From assembly GCF_947504145.1 (NCBI RefSeq), contig NZ_CANNGQ010000007.1:1-64000 (forward strand): 64,000 nucleotides of DNA, given 5' to 3'. Below the pieces are notes generated by a model. The model saw only the letters and a program-made list of their open reading frames with translations. It was not told the DNA's origin and searched no databases. The translations under genes were made by a program, and so were the position numbers. This DNA is from an uncultured Microbulbifer sp. (GTDB lineage Bacteria; Pseudomonadota; Gammaproteobacteria; Pseudomonadales; Cellvibrionaceae). Shown piece after piece: positions 7,088-16,300 of the stretch (position 1 is its first letter; each line of letters opens with the position of its first letter).

Positions 7088-7707
7088 TACTGGTGCTTGG
7101 AAACTAGCAGCAAACCGCCAGCGCCAATTAAACTGCCACCGAATACTTTACCCAAATTAAGTGATAAATTCTTTGAAACTTTACGCGATGCTTTGTGTGC
7201 AATTATTGAGCATGCGCTTAAGCAGATAAATGATAAAGCCATAAAAGTCCCCAATAATATAGAAAACTGGAAAAGTACGCCCTCGCTCAGATCAATAAAT
7301 TGAGGGAATAGCGCAGTTGTAAACGCTATAGCTTTAGGATTTGAAAGAGAAACAGCTATACCTTGCAGATACAAGAAGCGACCACGCTGATTTGAACCAG
7401 ACTCTTCAAGATCAATAGGCGAGACACCGTTTCGCCAAATTTTGATTCCAAGGTATGTGAGGTAGAGCGCTCCTATAATTTTAACTGCCAGAAAAGCGCT
7501 TGAAGAATATAGAATTAGTGCACTTAAGCCCGCAACAGATATGCTCGATAGAATTGCTAGACCTGTAATGTTACCCAAGATAGTTTTTAGAGATTGAAGA
7601 ATCCCGAATCTCAAACTATGCGTGGCGACCAGTAGCATCGCCGGTCCAGGCACGATGGTTGCTACGGATGCAATTGCAGTAAATGCTAGCCAAGCTTCGA
7701 TGTTCAT
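7087..7707 (-). CDS. Cassette 1: LysE/RhtB-family amino-acid exporter, 206 aa
   Basis: The protein has the family opening (WLAFTAIASVATIVPGPAMLLVATHSLRFG) with the PGP motif at residues 20-22 and six hydrophobic helices. The length of about 206 aa is typical. LysE/RhtB proteins export amino acids or related amines from the cytoplasm; the substrate cannot be told from sequence. It is the largest cassette gene and sits nearest the array's leading end, where expression from an upstream promoter would be strongest. The TAG stop touches the attC core site. Confidence 0.92.
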   Translation of the reverse strand: MNIEAWLAFTAIASVATIVPGPAMLLVATHSLRFGILQSLKTILGNITGLAILSSISVAGLSALILYSSSAFLAVKIIGALYLTYLGIKIWRNGVSPIDLEESGSNQRGRFLYLQGIAVSLSNPKAIAFTTALFPQFIDLSEGVLFQFSILLGTFMALSFICLSACSIIAHKASRKVSKNLSLNLGKVFGGSLIGAGGLLLVSKHQ

Positions 7708-7729
7708 TAATTTCTCTAAATAGCCTAAC

Positions 7730-8061
7730 AGTTTTATTCATACGCCTAGGGCTTTTGTTGTTCTGGCATGTGTTCACCGGCGCGTAAGATATCCGATATA
7801 AAACAAGCCATTTAAAATCAATACTTTAGGGACAACCACGCGGGCCTGATCCTAAGCAAAAGAAGCCTGAGGCTTATGTTTCATAAATTAAAATGGCTCA
7901 ATTGTTCAGCCCTAACCGTATTAAATTCAATAAGTTAGCTTATCTCACACTTTGCACACAAGCCATAGGCTGCTGAATCTGGCATTGATACTGTTAAAAC
8001 GTTCCTTTAGCGGGTGTCATTACGCTTGTGTAGGGTGATGGCAGCGCACATCCGTTCAGGC
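7730..8061. other. Non-coding edge of the integron: candidate attI/leader region, no integrase
   Basis: The last cassette's leading core GTTAGGC (minus strand, 7723-7729) is preceded on that strand by AATAAAACT. All internal junctions instead have GGGC or CGGC there. So the adjoining DNA is not another attC: it is either attI or plain chromosome. About 330 bp of A+T-rich DNA follows with no gene. A TTGATT...TATATC pair reading minus near 7795-7820 could be a weak promoter facing the cassettes. This is unproven. Confidence 0.45.
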
Positions 8062-8099
8062 AAAAAAAAGCCGGCTCCAAAACTGGAACCGGCTTTTTA
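8062..8099 (-). terminator. Intrinsic terminator of the fumarase gene
   Basis: On the minus strand, agccggttcc and ggagccggct form a 9-10-bp stem with one mismatch around a short loop, followed by a run of eight T. It lies 28 bp after the fumarase stop. Confidence 0.88.
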
Positions 8100-8127
8100 C
8101 TATGGCATGGAATATAGCGAGCGACGT

Positions 8128-9636
8128 TTACACGGTGCCCTCTTCGATCTTGGCTTTCCAGATCACAGGACCGGTGTTGTGCACCGATTCACCACTACTA
8201 TCCACCGCTACGGTCACCGGCATATCTTCCACATCGAACTCGTAGATGGCTTCCATCCCCAGTTCCGGGAAGGCGATGACTTTGGAGTTTTTGATCGCCT
8301 GGGCTACCAGGTAAGCAGCGCCGCCTACGGCCATCAGATACACGGCTTTGTTATCGCGGATGGCATCGATGGCCATAGGGCCGCGCTCGGCCTTGCCGAT
8401 CATGCCTTGCAAGCCGGTTTCTTCCAGCATGGTACGGGTGAATTTATCCATACGGGTGGCAGTAGTAGGGCCGGCCGGGCCAACCACTTCTTCGCGAACC
8501 GGATCTACCGGTCCCACGTAGTAGATAAAGCGGCCGGTGAGGTCCACTGGCAGCTTCTCGCCTTTCGCCAGAATGTCGACCATTTTCTTGTGTGCAGCGT
8601 CGCGACCGGTGAGCATCTTACCGTTCAGTAACAGAGTGTCGCCCGGCTGCCAGCTCTGCACGTCTTCCGCGGTCACTTCATTCAGATTGACTCGACGGGT
8701 GTTGCCGCCCGCTTCGCGGGTGATTTCCGGCCAGTCTTCCAGCTTCGGTGGGGTCTGGCGTGCAGCACCGGAGCCATCGAGGGTGAAGTGGGTATGACGG
8801 GTGGCGGCGCAGTTGGGAATAATCGCCACGGCCTTGTTGGCCGCGTGGGTGGGGAAGTCTTTTACCTTCACATCCAGCACGGTGGTGAGGCCACCCAGGC
8901 CCTGGGCACCGATGCCCAGTTTGTTGACCTTGTCGAACAATTCCAGGCGCAACTCTTCGGCACGGTTGGAAGCACCGCGCTCCTGCAGGTCCTGAATATC
9001 GATGGGGTCTAACAAAGATTCTTTGGCCAGCAGCATGGCCTTCTCCGCGGTACCGCCAACGCCAATGCCGAGCATACCGGGCGGACACCAGCCGGCACCC
9101 ATTTTAGGCACCATATCCAGTACCCAATCCACTACGGAGTCGGACGGGTTCAACATGGCGAACTTGCTCTTGGCTTCACTGCCGCCGCCCTTGGCCGCCA
9201 CGTAAACATCTACGGTATCGCCAGGGACGATTTCGTAGTGGATTACGGCCGGTGTGTTGTCGCCGGTATTTTTACGGGCACCGTCCGGGTCTGCCAGGAT
9301 GGAGGCTCGCAGTACGTTATCCGGATGGTTGTAAGCGCGGCGTACGCCTTCGTTGACCATGTCGGTCACGCTCATTTCCGCATCCCACTGTACATTCATG
9401 CCCACTTTCAGTTTCACGGTCACAATGCCGGTGTCCTGACAGATTGGGCGGTGGCCCTGGGCGCACATACGGGAATTGATCAGGATCTGGGCCATGGCGT
9501 CTTTCGCCGCGGGATTGGCCTCTTTTTCATAGGCCTGATTAAGGGCCTGGATAAAGTCCTGTGGGTGATAGTAGGAAATGAACTGCAGCGCGTCGGCCAC
9601 GCTGTCGATCAGGTCGTCCTGGCGGATTGTCGTCAT
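8128..9636 (-). CDS. fumA: Class I fumarate hydratase ([4Fe-4S], single-chain)
   Basis: This enzyme interconverts fumarate and malate in the TCA cycle in the cytoplasm. The 502-aa length and fused N- and C-terminal parts fit the oxygen-sensitive class I family. Candidate cluster cysteines are C66 (in CQDTG), C184 (in WCPPG) and C276 (in NCAATRHTH). The C-terminal beta domain carries VGPAGPTTATRMD and the GGAAYL segment. It is a single gene with its own terminator. Homologs in Pseudomonas are often called fumA or fumB, so the symbol is only indicative. The cell also has two superoxide dismutases close by, which suits an oxygen-labile cluster, but no direct link is shown. Confidence 0.96.
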   Translation of the reverse strand: MTTIRQDDLIDSVADALQFISYYHPQDFIQALNQAYEKEANPAAKDAMAQILINSRMCAQGHRPICQDTGIVTVKLKVGMNVQWDAEMSVTDMVNEGVRRAYNHPDNVLRASILADPDGARKNTGDNTPAVIHYEIVPGDTVDVYVAAKGGGSEAKSKFAMLNPSDSVVDWVLDMVPKMGAGWCPPGMLGIGVGGTAEKAMLLAKESLLDPIDIQDLQERGASNRAEELRLELFDKVNKLGIGAQGLGGLTTVLDVKVKDFPTHAANKAVAIIPNCAATRHTHFTLDGSGAARQTPPKLEDWPEITREAGGNTRRVNLNEVTAEDVQSWQPGDTLLLNGKMLTGRDAAHKKMVDILAKGEKLPVDLTGRFIYYVGPVDPVREEVVGPAGPTTATRMDKFTRTMLEETGLQGMIGKAERGPMAIDAIRDNKAVYLMAVGGAAYLVAQAIKNSKVIAFPELGMEAIYEFDVEDMPVTVAVDSSGESVHNTGPVIWKAKIEEGTV

Positions 9637-9834
9637 TGCCGGCTCCGGTTGTCTCTCGTCTCGAAGGCGGCGATTTTACACGAATTGGCTGAAGGTGTTG
9701 GACTAGGCGAAAAGAAGGAATACGAGAAATGACCCGCGAAAGCGACAAAACAGGGAATGAGAATGATTCGCGGCGACCGAAGTCGCCGCTCACTGGAACA
9801 CCCCTACGTTTTGCCCTGTTTTAGGGCGTAAACA

Positions 9835-10593
9835 TCAGGGAGCAGAGGCCGTGGTCGAACTGGACTGCAGGCTGCGAATGGCATCGCGCAGCTGTACCAG
9901 ATCCTTGTTCACGGTGCGGCGGTAGCTGTCGATGGACTGCACCGCTTCCTCATTGGCCCCCACTCGGGCGGTCAGGTCGGCACGCACGGAAGATAGCTGG
10001 CGCTCCAGGCTGGCCACCTTGTCTTTGGTATCGCGGGATGCGCTCACTGTGGACTCTTTCAACTTGGTGATCTCACTCTCAAGGGCCGCCACTTTTTTCA
10101 GGCTGCTCTCGAAACCTTTCACCTTGCCGGCAAGTGCTGCCACTTCCTTCTTGGCCGCGTCTGCAGTGGCCTTGTTAGCGGCAATGCTCTTGCGGTTGGT
10201 ATCGTAAGCCACACCCCACAGTTTGCGGACCTCAGACGCGTTTTCTTTCACCTTCGCACCCAGCACCTCAACCGATGCCGCGGACTCCTCGCCAGACATC
10301 TCAAAGCGCTTCTCCAGCTGCACGATGCGCGCTTCCGCATCCAGTAGCTGTACCCGGGTGTCCTGCCATTGTGTGTACAGGAAGCCGGCGCCGCCAAGAC
10401 CCGCAAGCGCCAGCAATAGCGCTACGATAGCGAGGAAGGAGGATCCACCACCAGAAGCTGACTCGGCAGCCGGGGCTGCTGCGGAAGGCGGCGGCGCGCT
10501 ATAGCGCTGCCGGCCACCAGCCGGGCCATTGGGGATCTGAGGGTCCATAGAGGATGCGCTGCTGCCATCGAATGTGGGCTCTCTGCGTTGCAT
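9835..10593 (-). CDS. Membrane-anchored coiled-coil protein, 252 aa
   Basis: A proline- and alanine-rich N-terminal cytoplasmic tail of about 50 residues is followed by one transmembrane helix (FLAIVALLLALAGLGGAGFLY, residues 53-73). A long helical region from about 75 to 245 has heptads (LLDAEARIVQLEKRF; KKVAALESEITKLKEST; VASLERQLSSVRADL). This is the layout of type II membrane proteins that reach into the periplasm as a coiled coil. No enzyme motif is seen and I do not know its role. It is divergent from sodB across 321 bp. Confidence 0.75.
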   Translation of the reverse strand: MQRREPTFDGSSASSMDPQIPNGPAGGRQRYSAPPPSAAAPAAESASGGGSSFLAIVALLLALAGLGGAGFLYTQWQDTRVQLLDAEARIVQLEKRFEMSGEESAASVEVLGAKVKENASEVRKLWGVAYDTNRKSIAANKATADAAKKEVAALAGKVKGFESSLKKVAALESEITKLKESTVSASRDTKDKVASLERQLSSVRADLTARVGANEEAVQSIDSYRRTVNKDLVQLRDAIRSLQSSSTTASAP

Positions 10594-10729
10594 GTTGTTG
10601 TCCTGCGTTGAAGATGTGGCCCAGTGGGCCAGCGATCGGTAGAAATCTGCGGCAGTTATACCAAAAATTGACGAAAAAGTAAGCGGGTCCAGTTATCAGA
10701 ATAGGACAACAGAAAATCCCGACCGATTC

Positions 10730-10748
10730 GTCATTGATAATCATTCGC
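10730..10748. promoter_or_regulatory. Possible Fur box between the coiled-coil gene and sodB
   Basis: The 19 bp centred on TTGATAATCATT match the classical Fur consensus GATAATGATAATCATTATC at 14 of 19 positions by eye. It lies 167 bp before sodB and 137 bp before the divergent gene. Iron control of Fe-SOD is usual in proteobacteria. No binding evidence exists. The remaining 300 bp of this intergenic region show no other clear element. Confidence 0.35.
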
Positions 10749-10914
10749 GAAAATTATCCACAAATAGCACCACGTTTTGTTGAAATTGGAACCTTTTTGG
10801 CCTGCCCGGTGGCTTAATAATGACATCAAGCGGGTGTAGAATGCGGGCCACCAATAACTGACCTGCTACCGTACTTGGGTCGGTACAGGTCCCGGACAAA
10901 GGAAGGAATATCAC

Positions 10915-11496
10915 ATGGCACATGTTCTCCCCGAACTTCCCTATGCTATGGACGCGCTGCAGCCGCACATCTCTAAAGAGACCCTGGAATTCCACTACGG
11001 CAAGCACCACAAAACCTACGTCGACAAGCTGAACGGCCTGCTGGAAGGTACTCCGGACGCTGAAAAATCTCTGGAAGAGGTGATCAAGTCCTCCTCCGGT
11101 GGCGTGTTCAATAACGCCGCGCAGATCTGGAACCACACCTTCTACTGGAACTGCCTGAGCCCCAATGGCGGTGGCGAAGCCACTGGCGCCGTTGCCGAAG
11201 CAATCAACACCGCGTTCGGTTCCTTCGAGAAATTCAAAGAAGAGTTCACTGCAAGCGCCGTGAACAACTTCGGTTCCGGCTGGACCTGGCTGGTGAAAAA
11301 AGCCGACGGCTCCGTAGCCATCGTCAACACCTCCAACGCCGAAACTCCACTGACCGACAGCAGTGTTACCCCGCTGCTGACCTGCGACGTCTGGGAGCAC
11401 GCCTACTACATCGACTACCGCAATGCGCGTCCGAAGTACATGGAAGCCTTCTGGGCACTGCTCAACTGGGAGTTCGTGAACAAGAACTTCGCCTGA
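10915..11496 (+). CDS. sodB: Superoxide dismutase, iron type
   Basis: SodB turns superoxide into hydrogen peroxide and oxygen in the cytoplasm. The 193-aa product aligns by eye along its whole length with E. coli SodB. Metal ligands are H27, H74 (in NHTFYWN) and the D and H of [13 protein letters not shown] near 158 and 162. The iron-type markers AAQIWNHTF (Q70) and FGSGWTWL are present. AAGGAAGGAA precedes the ATG. It is followed by a terminator, so it is a single-gene unit. Confidence 0.98.
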   Translation: MAHVLPELPYAMDALQPHISKETLEFHYGKHHKTYVDKLNGLLEGTPDAEKSLEEVIKSSSGGVFNNAAQIWNHTFYWNCLSPNGGGEATGAVAEAINTAFGSFEKFKEEFTASAVNNFGSGWTWLVKKADGSVAIVNTSNAETPLTDSSVTPLLTCDVWEHAYYIDYRNARPKYMEAFWALLNWEFVNKNFA

Positions 11497-11526
11497 TATC
11501 AAATCGGGTAAGCGTTAGCAGACGCG

Positions 11527-11553
11527 AAAGCGGGCCACTGGCCCGCTTTTTTT
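11527..11553 (+). terminator. Terminator of sodB
   Basis: The sequence agcgggcc-actg-gcccgct followed by TTTTTTT forms an 8-bp GC-rich hairpin 30 bp after the sodB stop. Confidence 0.92.
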
Positions 11554-11693
11554 ATACCTCTCCGCCACACAACTGCTTTATTGCGCCAGTCTGTATTCTC
11601 GCACGGAATTTGCATCTTGCCGGGGTTATGGTTACAACACCATTCGCTTACACAGAGCAAACATTCCTCAATAACAGACGCTGAGAGCACAAC

Positions 11694-13595
11694 ATGAAGC
11701 TGAAGATGACGTTGCTGGCCGCCGCCATAAGCACCCTGGCCATGACCGGATGCGACCGGGAACAGAAAGACGCAGGCGAAGCACAAACGCCTGCTACAGA
11801 GAGCGTACAAAGTCAGGGTGACGAGAGCAGTACCGCTGCCGACAACGGGACATCCACCAACGGCGACGCGGATGTCATCGCCAAGACCAACGCGCTATTC
11901 GAAGATCAGTTCCAAACTCACGTCAGCCGCAGCCCTGAGTTCAAAACCTTTCTGGGTATGAAAGAGGACTACGGCAAGTGGGACGACATCTCCCCCCGTT
12001 TCCAGAAAGAAACCCACGAGATCAACAAGCGCCAGCTCGAAACCCTGAAGAAAATCGATGCGGATAAACTCGACGGCGCTACCCTGCTTTCCCTGAATCT
12101 CGCCATTCGAAATCTTGAACAGGATATCGAAGGTTACAAGTGGCGCCTGCACACCTATCCGGTCAACCAGATGTACGCAGGCCACACCAGTGTCGCCTCC
12201 CTGCTGATCAACCAGCACCGGGTAACCGACATCTCCGATGCGGAAGCCTATATCTCTCGCCTGAACGGCCTGCCCGCGCATTTCGACCAGCTGATTGCCA
12301 ACCTGAAAGAACGCGCCGATAAAGGCGTGATCGTGCCCAAGTTTGTCTTCCCCTACGTGATCAGCGACGGTCAGAATCTGATTACCGGCGCGCCCTACGA
12401 CGACGGTAAAGACAGTACCCTGTTTGCCGACTTTAAGGGCAAGGTCGACAAGCTGGAAATCGGCGACGAAGAGAAATCCGCGCTGATCGAAAAAGCCAAA
12501 ACCGCGATGCTCGACAGCGTCAAACCCGCCTACGAAAAGCTGATTGGTTACCTCGGCGAGCTGGAGAAAAAAGCCACCACCGACGACGGTGCCTGGAAGC
12601 TGCCGGACGGCGACAAGTTTTATCAGCACCGGCTGAACGTCTACACCACCACCGATATGTCCGCAGACGAGATCCACCAGAAAGGTCTCGAAGAAGTGGA
12701 TCGCATTCACAACGAAATGCGCGAGATCATGAAGCAGGTGGAATTTGACGGTGACCTGCAGGCATTCTTCGAATTCATGCGCACCGACAAACAGTTCTAC
12801 TACCCGGAAACCGAAGAGGGCAAACAACGCTACCTGAAAGAAGCCACCGCCCTGATCGACACAATGAAGGGTCGACTGGACGAGCTGTTCATCACCAAGC
12901 CCAAAGCCGACCTAGTGGTGAAAGCGGTCGAGCCTTTCCGCGAGAAATCCGCCGGTAAAGCCTTCTACCAGCGCCCGGCACCGGACGGCTCCCGCCCCGG
13001 GATTTATTACGCCAACCTGTACAAAATGAGCAGTATGCCCGTGTACCAGATGGAGGCCCTCGCCTACCACGAAGGTATCCCCGGCCACCATATGCAGCTC
13101 TCCATCATGCAGGAACTGGAGAACGTTCCCAGCTTCCGCAAGTTCGGCGGCTACACCGCCTATACCGAAGGCTGGGGCCTCTACTCGGAACTGGTACCGA
13201 AGGAAATCGGTTTCTACAAAGACCCCTACTCCGACTTTGGCCGCCTGGCCATGGAGCTGTGGCGCGCCTGTCGCCTGGTGGTCGATACCGGCATGCACAG
13301 TAAAAAATGGACCCGCGAAGAAACCATCGACTGGCTGGCAAAAAACAGCCCCAATCCCCAGGGAGATGTGGTTAAGGCCATCGAGCGTTACATCGTGATG
13401 CCCGGCCAGGCCACCGCGTACAAGATCGGCATGATGAAAATTGTCGAGCTACGCGAAAATGCCAAACAGGCACTGGGCGACAAGTTCGACATTCGTGAAT
13501 TCCACGATGTGGTGCTGGCCAATGGCGCGGTACCACTGGATGTGCTGGAAGAGCTGGTCGACCAGTGGGTTGAGCAGAAAAAAGCCGCCAACTGA
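11694..13595 (+). CDS. DUF885-family lipoprotein, putative zinc metallopeptidase
   Basis: The signal peptide ends in a lipobox (LAMTGC, C20), so it is likely an outer- or inner-membrane lipoprotein facing the periplasm. The 633-aa chain carries HEGIPGHHMQLS (H459, E460, H465) and TEGWGLYSEL (about 480-490). These are the two hallmark blocks of DUF885, which resembles HExxH-type metallopeptidases with an extra gap. No substrate has been established for most members. It is flanked by terminators, so it is transcribed alone. Confidence 0.9.
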   Translation: MKLKMTLLAAAISTLAMTGCDREQKDAGEAQTPATESVQSQGDESSTAADNGTSTNGDADVIAKTNALFEDQFQTHVSRSPEFKTFLGMKEDYGKWDDISPRFQKETHEINKRQLETLKKIDADKLDGATLLSLNLAIRNLEQDIEGYKWRLHTYPVNQMYAGHTSVASLLINQHRVTDISDAEAYISRLNGLPAHFDQLIANLKERADKGVIVPKFVFPYVISDGQNLITGAPYDDGKDSTLFADFKGKVDKLEIGDEEKSALIEKAKTAMLDSVKPAYEKLIGYLGELEKKATTDDGAWKLPDGDKFYQHRLNVYTTTDMSADEIHQKGLEEVDRIHNEMREIMKQVEFDGDLQAFFEFMRTDKQFYYPETEEGKQRYLKEATALIDTMKGRLDELFITKPKADLVVKAVEPFREKSAGKAFYQRPAPDGSRPGIYYANLYKMSSMPVYQMEALAYHEGIPGHHMQLSIMQELENVPSFRKFGGYTAYTEGWGLYSELVPKEIGFYKDPYSDFGRLAMELWRACRLVVDTGMHSKKWTREETIDWLAKNSPNPQGDVVKAIERYIVMPGQATAYKIGMMKIVELRENAKQALGDKFDIREFHDVVLANGAVPLDVLEELVDQWVEQKKAAN

Positions 13596-13626
13596 TTTCT
13601 GACGTAACCCATCCCAAAAACAAGCC

Positions 13627-13656
13627 AAAGCCGCCACTCACATGAGTGGCGGCTTT
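13627..13656 (+). terminator. Terminator after the DUF885 gene
   Basis: A perfect 13-bp stem, aaagccgccactc / gagtggcggcttt, with a 4-nt loop lies 31 bp after the stop. T-runs are short on both strands. The rest of the 274-bp gap to the next gene shows nothing definite. Confidence 0.8.
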
Positions 13657-13869
13657 GTCAAAATGGCTCGGACCAATTATCCCCATTCAATTGACAAGTT
13701 TGCTTCTCTGCTGGACTAGCACCTCGATTCCAGCCTAAATCCTTCCTTTGCACGCCATTGCAGAAACTCTGCTGCCAAACCATTGCCGGCACTCCCCTCA
13801 TACGCTTGACTGAAAAACAACCAACCATGATTTCATTGCATTTTCTTTTTCAAGCCAGGGAGCTCGACG

Positions 13870-16155
13870 ATGGGCGATATCAGACCACAGGCGGCCGCGC
13901 AGAAAGCGGATCACTGTTCCCACAACAAACTCGCTAAAGCCATTTCCGCCTGTTTCGCCGTGGCTGTCCTGCAGATACTCGCTGCCAGCTCAGCACAGGC
14001 GCAATTTGTCTGTGGCGATGATCAGGACCCATCTCAAAATGGCGGGGGCAGCGCTGGCGGGTCAAACTCCGTCGCCTGTGGGACCAATTCAAATGCAGGT
14101 GGCAGTTCGTCAGTAGCTATTGGCTTCACTGCTAATTCAGCCGGAGAGAGCTCCACCGCGGTAGGTGCAGCCGCGAACTCTTCCGCCATTGGATCCACCG
14201 CTGTGGGAAACAGCTCAATGGCCACTGGAGCAAACGCCAGTGCCTTTGGCACTGAAACTCATGCATCCGGAGAAGATTCAGTTGCTGTGGGCACGGATTC
14301 AATAGCCGCACAAACAGAAGCAACAGCCTTGGGTGCTCACAGCCGGGCAACGGCCACGAATGCAACCGCACTCGGTGGTAGCAGCCAGGCTACCGCAGAC
14401 AATTCCACGGCAAACGGCCAAGCCGCTGTTGCATCTGGCAGTGCCGCGACCGCATTGGGCGCGCTCTCAGAAGCCTCGGGAACAGCCTCTACCGCTGTGG
14501 GCGAGACGGCCACCGCATCTGGGGATTCATCCACAGCTGTGGGTTCTGGGGCAACAGGCTCCGGCAACAATGCCGCCGCTTTTGGCACAGACGCAGAAGC
14601 TTCCGGGCAAAGCTCGGTTGCTGTAGGTAACAGTTCGACCGCGCAAGGTGATAGAGCGACCCTTGTTGGCGCCAATGCAAATGCCAACGGTGATGGGGCA
14701 TCGGCATTTGGCAACAACAGCAGTGCCAACGGTGAAAACAGTATCGCCATTGGTCAGAGCGCCAGCGCTCAGGCAGACGGTGCTACAACGCTGGGTAGCA
14801 ATGCTTCCGCTACCGCGCCCAATACCACGGCAACCGGTCAGGGCGCTACTGCGTCTGGTAGTGCCGCAACCGCATTGGGTGCGCTCTCAGAAGCCTCGGG
14901 AACAGCCTCAACCGCTGTGGGCGAGACGGCCACGGCATCCGGGGAATCATCTGTTGCTGTGGGCGCTGGGGCTACAGGCTCCGGTAACAATGCTGCGGCA
15001 TTCGGGCGCGGATCGCTCGCCTCAGGCGTCAACTCCGTGGCCGTTGGTCACAACTCGACGGCACAAGGTGAAAGAGCGACCCTTGTTGGTGCCAATGCAA
15101 ATGCCAACGGAACGGGATCATCGGCATTTGGCAACAGTAGTAGCGCCAACGGCGAAAACAGTATTGCCATTGGTCAGAGCGCTAGCGCACAGGCAGCAGG
15201 TGCCACCACACTAGGTAGCGGCGCATCTGCTACCGCAAACAATTCCGTCGCACTTGGCGCAGGCTCTGTGGCGGATACGGCCAATACAGTATCCGTCGGG
15301 AGCGCGGGCTCCGAGCGCCGTATCACCAACCTCGCCGAAGGACAAAACGGTACTGACGGCGTCAATGTAAATCAACTGAACAGCGGTTTGACGGATACCC
15401 TCAATCAGGCAAATCAGTACACCGATAATTCGGTAAACACTCTCAACAACAGTCTGATGCAGAAGATTAGCGATGGCGACAAGAATACTCTGCAACAGGC
15501 GAATACCTATACCGACAACTCGGTCAATAGCGCGGTTAACCAAGCCAACCAAAAAGCAAAGCAACTAACCGACCAGCAAGGATTGATGTCTCAGCAGTAT
15601 ACCGATAGGAAAACCACCGATACCTTGCAGAAAGCCAATCAAAATGCCGCTCAGCGTGCTGCCAGTGCATTGCAAAGTGCCCGCAACCACGCCAATCAGG
15701 TGAGCCAGCAGACACTGCAACAGGCCAATACATACACTAATCAGCAGGTAGCCAACGGTACCCGCAATGCGGTGACGGAAGCGCACCGCTACACCGACAA
15801 TCGCATCAACGAGATTGCCGGTTTCAACTTCCAGAACCTGCAGGAACTGAATGGACGAATGAATGGCTTTGATCGCCGCCTGGATCGCATGGACGACCGT
15901 GTGGATCGCATCGGTGCCATGGGCATCGCAATGCAGCAATCCGCAATCAATGCCGGCGGTGCGGAATGTAAAAACTGGCGCGACTGGAAAGAGTGCCGTG
16001 GACGTATTGCGGTGGGTGCCGGTTGGCTGAATGGTGAGAGTGCCGTATCCGTCGGTTACGGTCGTCCGCTGGGTGAAAACGGCCGCATCAGCTTCGGTGG
16101 TGCCTTCAGCGGTAACGATGCCGGCGGCGGTATCGGCTTTGGCTTCGACCTGTAA
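13870..16155 (+). CDS. YadA-like trimeric autotransporter adhesin, 761 aa
   Basis: An extended signal peptide (cleavage after SSAQA, about residue 48) leads to a head built of about 30 short YadA-type repeats with the pattern SxAxGxxAxAxGxxxxAxG (residues 50-460). This is followed by an anchor neck (ITNLAEGQNGTDGVNVNQLN, about 480), a long coiled-coil stalk (490-690) and a C-terminal membrane anchor of four strands ending IGFGFDL. Such proteins trimerise, thread through the outer membrane and bind surfaces or host molecules. The head has a 140-residue duplication. Only two cysteines (KNWRDWKECRG region) lie next to the anchor. Confidence 0.95.
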   Translation: MGDIRPQAAAQKADHCSHNKLAKAISACFAVAVLQILAASSAQAQFVCGDDQDPSQNGGGSAGGSNSVACGTNSNAGGSSSVAIGFTANSAGESSTAVGAAANSSAIGSTAVGNSSMATGANASAFGTETHASGEDSVAVGTDSIAAQTEATALGAHSRATATNATALGGSSQATADNSTANGQAAVASGSAATALGALSEASGTASTAVGETATASGDSSTAVGSGATGSGNNAAAFGTDAEASGQSSVAVGNSSTAQGDRATLVGANANANGDGASAFGNNSSANGENSIAIGQSASAQADGATTLGSNASATAPNTTATGQGATASGSAATALGALSEASGTASTAVGETATASGESSVAVGAGATGSGNNAAAFGRGSLASGVNSVAVGHNSTAQGERATLVGANANANGTGSSAFGNSSSANGENSIAIGQSASAQAAGATTLGSGASATANNSVALGAGSVADTANTVSVGSAGSERRITNLAEGQNGTDGVNVNQLNSGLTDTLNQANQYTDNSVNTLNNSLMQKISDGDKNTLQQANTYTDNSVNSAVNQANQKAKQLTDQQGLMSQQYTDRKTTDTLQKANQNAAQRAASALQSARNHANQVSQQTLQQANTYTNQQVANGTRNAVTEAHRYTDNRINEIAGFNFQNLQELNGRMNGFDRRLDRMDDRVDRIGAMGIAMQQSAINAGGAECKNWRDWKECRGRIAVGAGWLNGESAVSVGYGRPLGENGRISFGGAFSGNDAGGGIGFGFDL
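14401..15240 (+). repeat. Two tandem 420-bp copies inside the adhesin head
   Basis: The stretch starting at 14401 recurs at exactly 14821 (420 bp, 140 codons). Blocks such as gcgctctcagaagcctcggg are identical at 14461 and 14881. A third copy begins at 15241 but diverges after a few codons. The duplication keeps frame and lengthens the adhesin head. Confidence 0.92.
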
Positions 16156-16181
16156 TTACACCATTCTGCATATCAAGTACT

Positions 16182-16217
16182 AAAAGCCGGGACACTACTG
16201 TCCCGGCTTTTTCTTTT
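16182..16217 (+). terminator. Terminator of the adhesin gene
   Basis: The stem aaaagccgggaca / tgtcccggcttttt with a 4-5-nt loop and a T-rich tail lies 27 bp after the stop. Confidence 0.92.
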
Positions 16218-16300
16218 GTGCCACGCCCATTTACAATGGGCGTCACTTTGAGCTTTCGCTCACCCCAGAACAATAATCGATTTCCCGGGACGATACGCAA

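Larger units (their letters stand above)
1..7729 (-). mobile_element. Integron cassette array (14 complete cassettes and one partial), read right to left
   Basis: Fourteen attC sites alternate with single minus-strand genes. In the minus-strand reading each gene is followed at once by a site that opens TAACAA and closes GGCGTTA, the usual attC polarity. For 13 of the 14 complete cassettes the leading core site at the gene's start side is the exact complement of the trailing core site after its stop (for example GTTAAGT/ACTTAAC for 2448-2762, GTTATAA/TTATAAC for 2869-3326); the one at 4871-5420 is off by one base. These ends define the cassettes from the sequence alone. The leading end of the first cassette is at about 7729. 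The array runs off the left edge. No integrase gene is in the window. Confidence 0.95.

Noticed and set aside
10741-11502. Long minus-strand frame opposite sodB
   Set aside because: sodB on the plus strand is certain from its ligands; the minus frame is its shadow.
14333-15214. Other open frames overlapping the adhesin head on both strands
   Set aside because: They are by-products of the repetitive, codon-biased head sequence; only the plus frame from 13870 has signal peptide, head, stalk and anchor.
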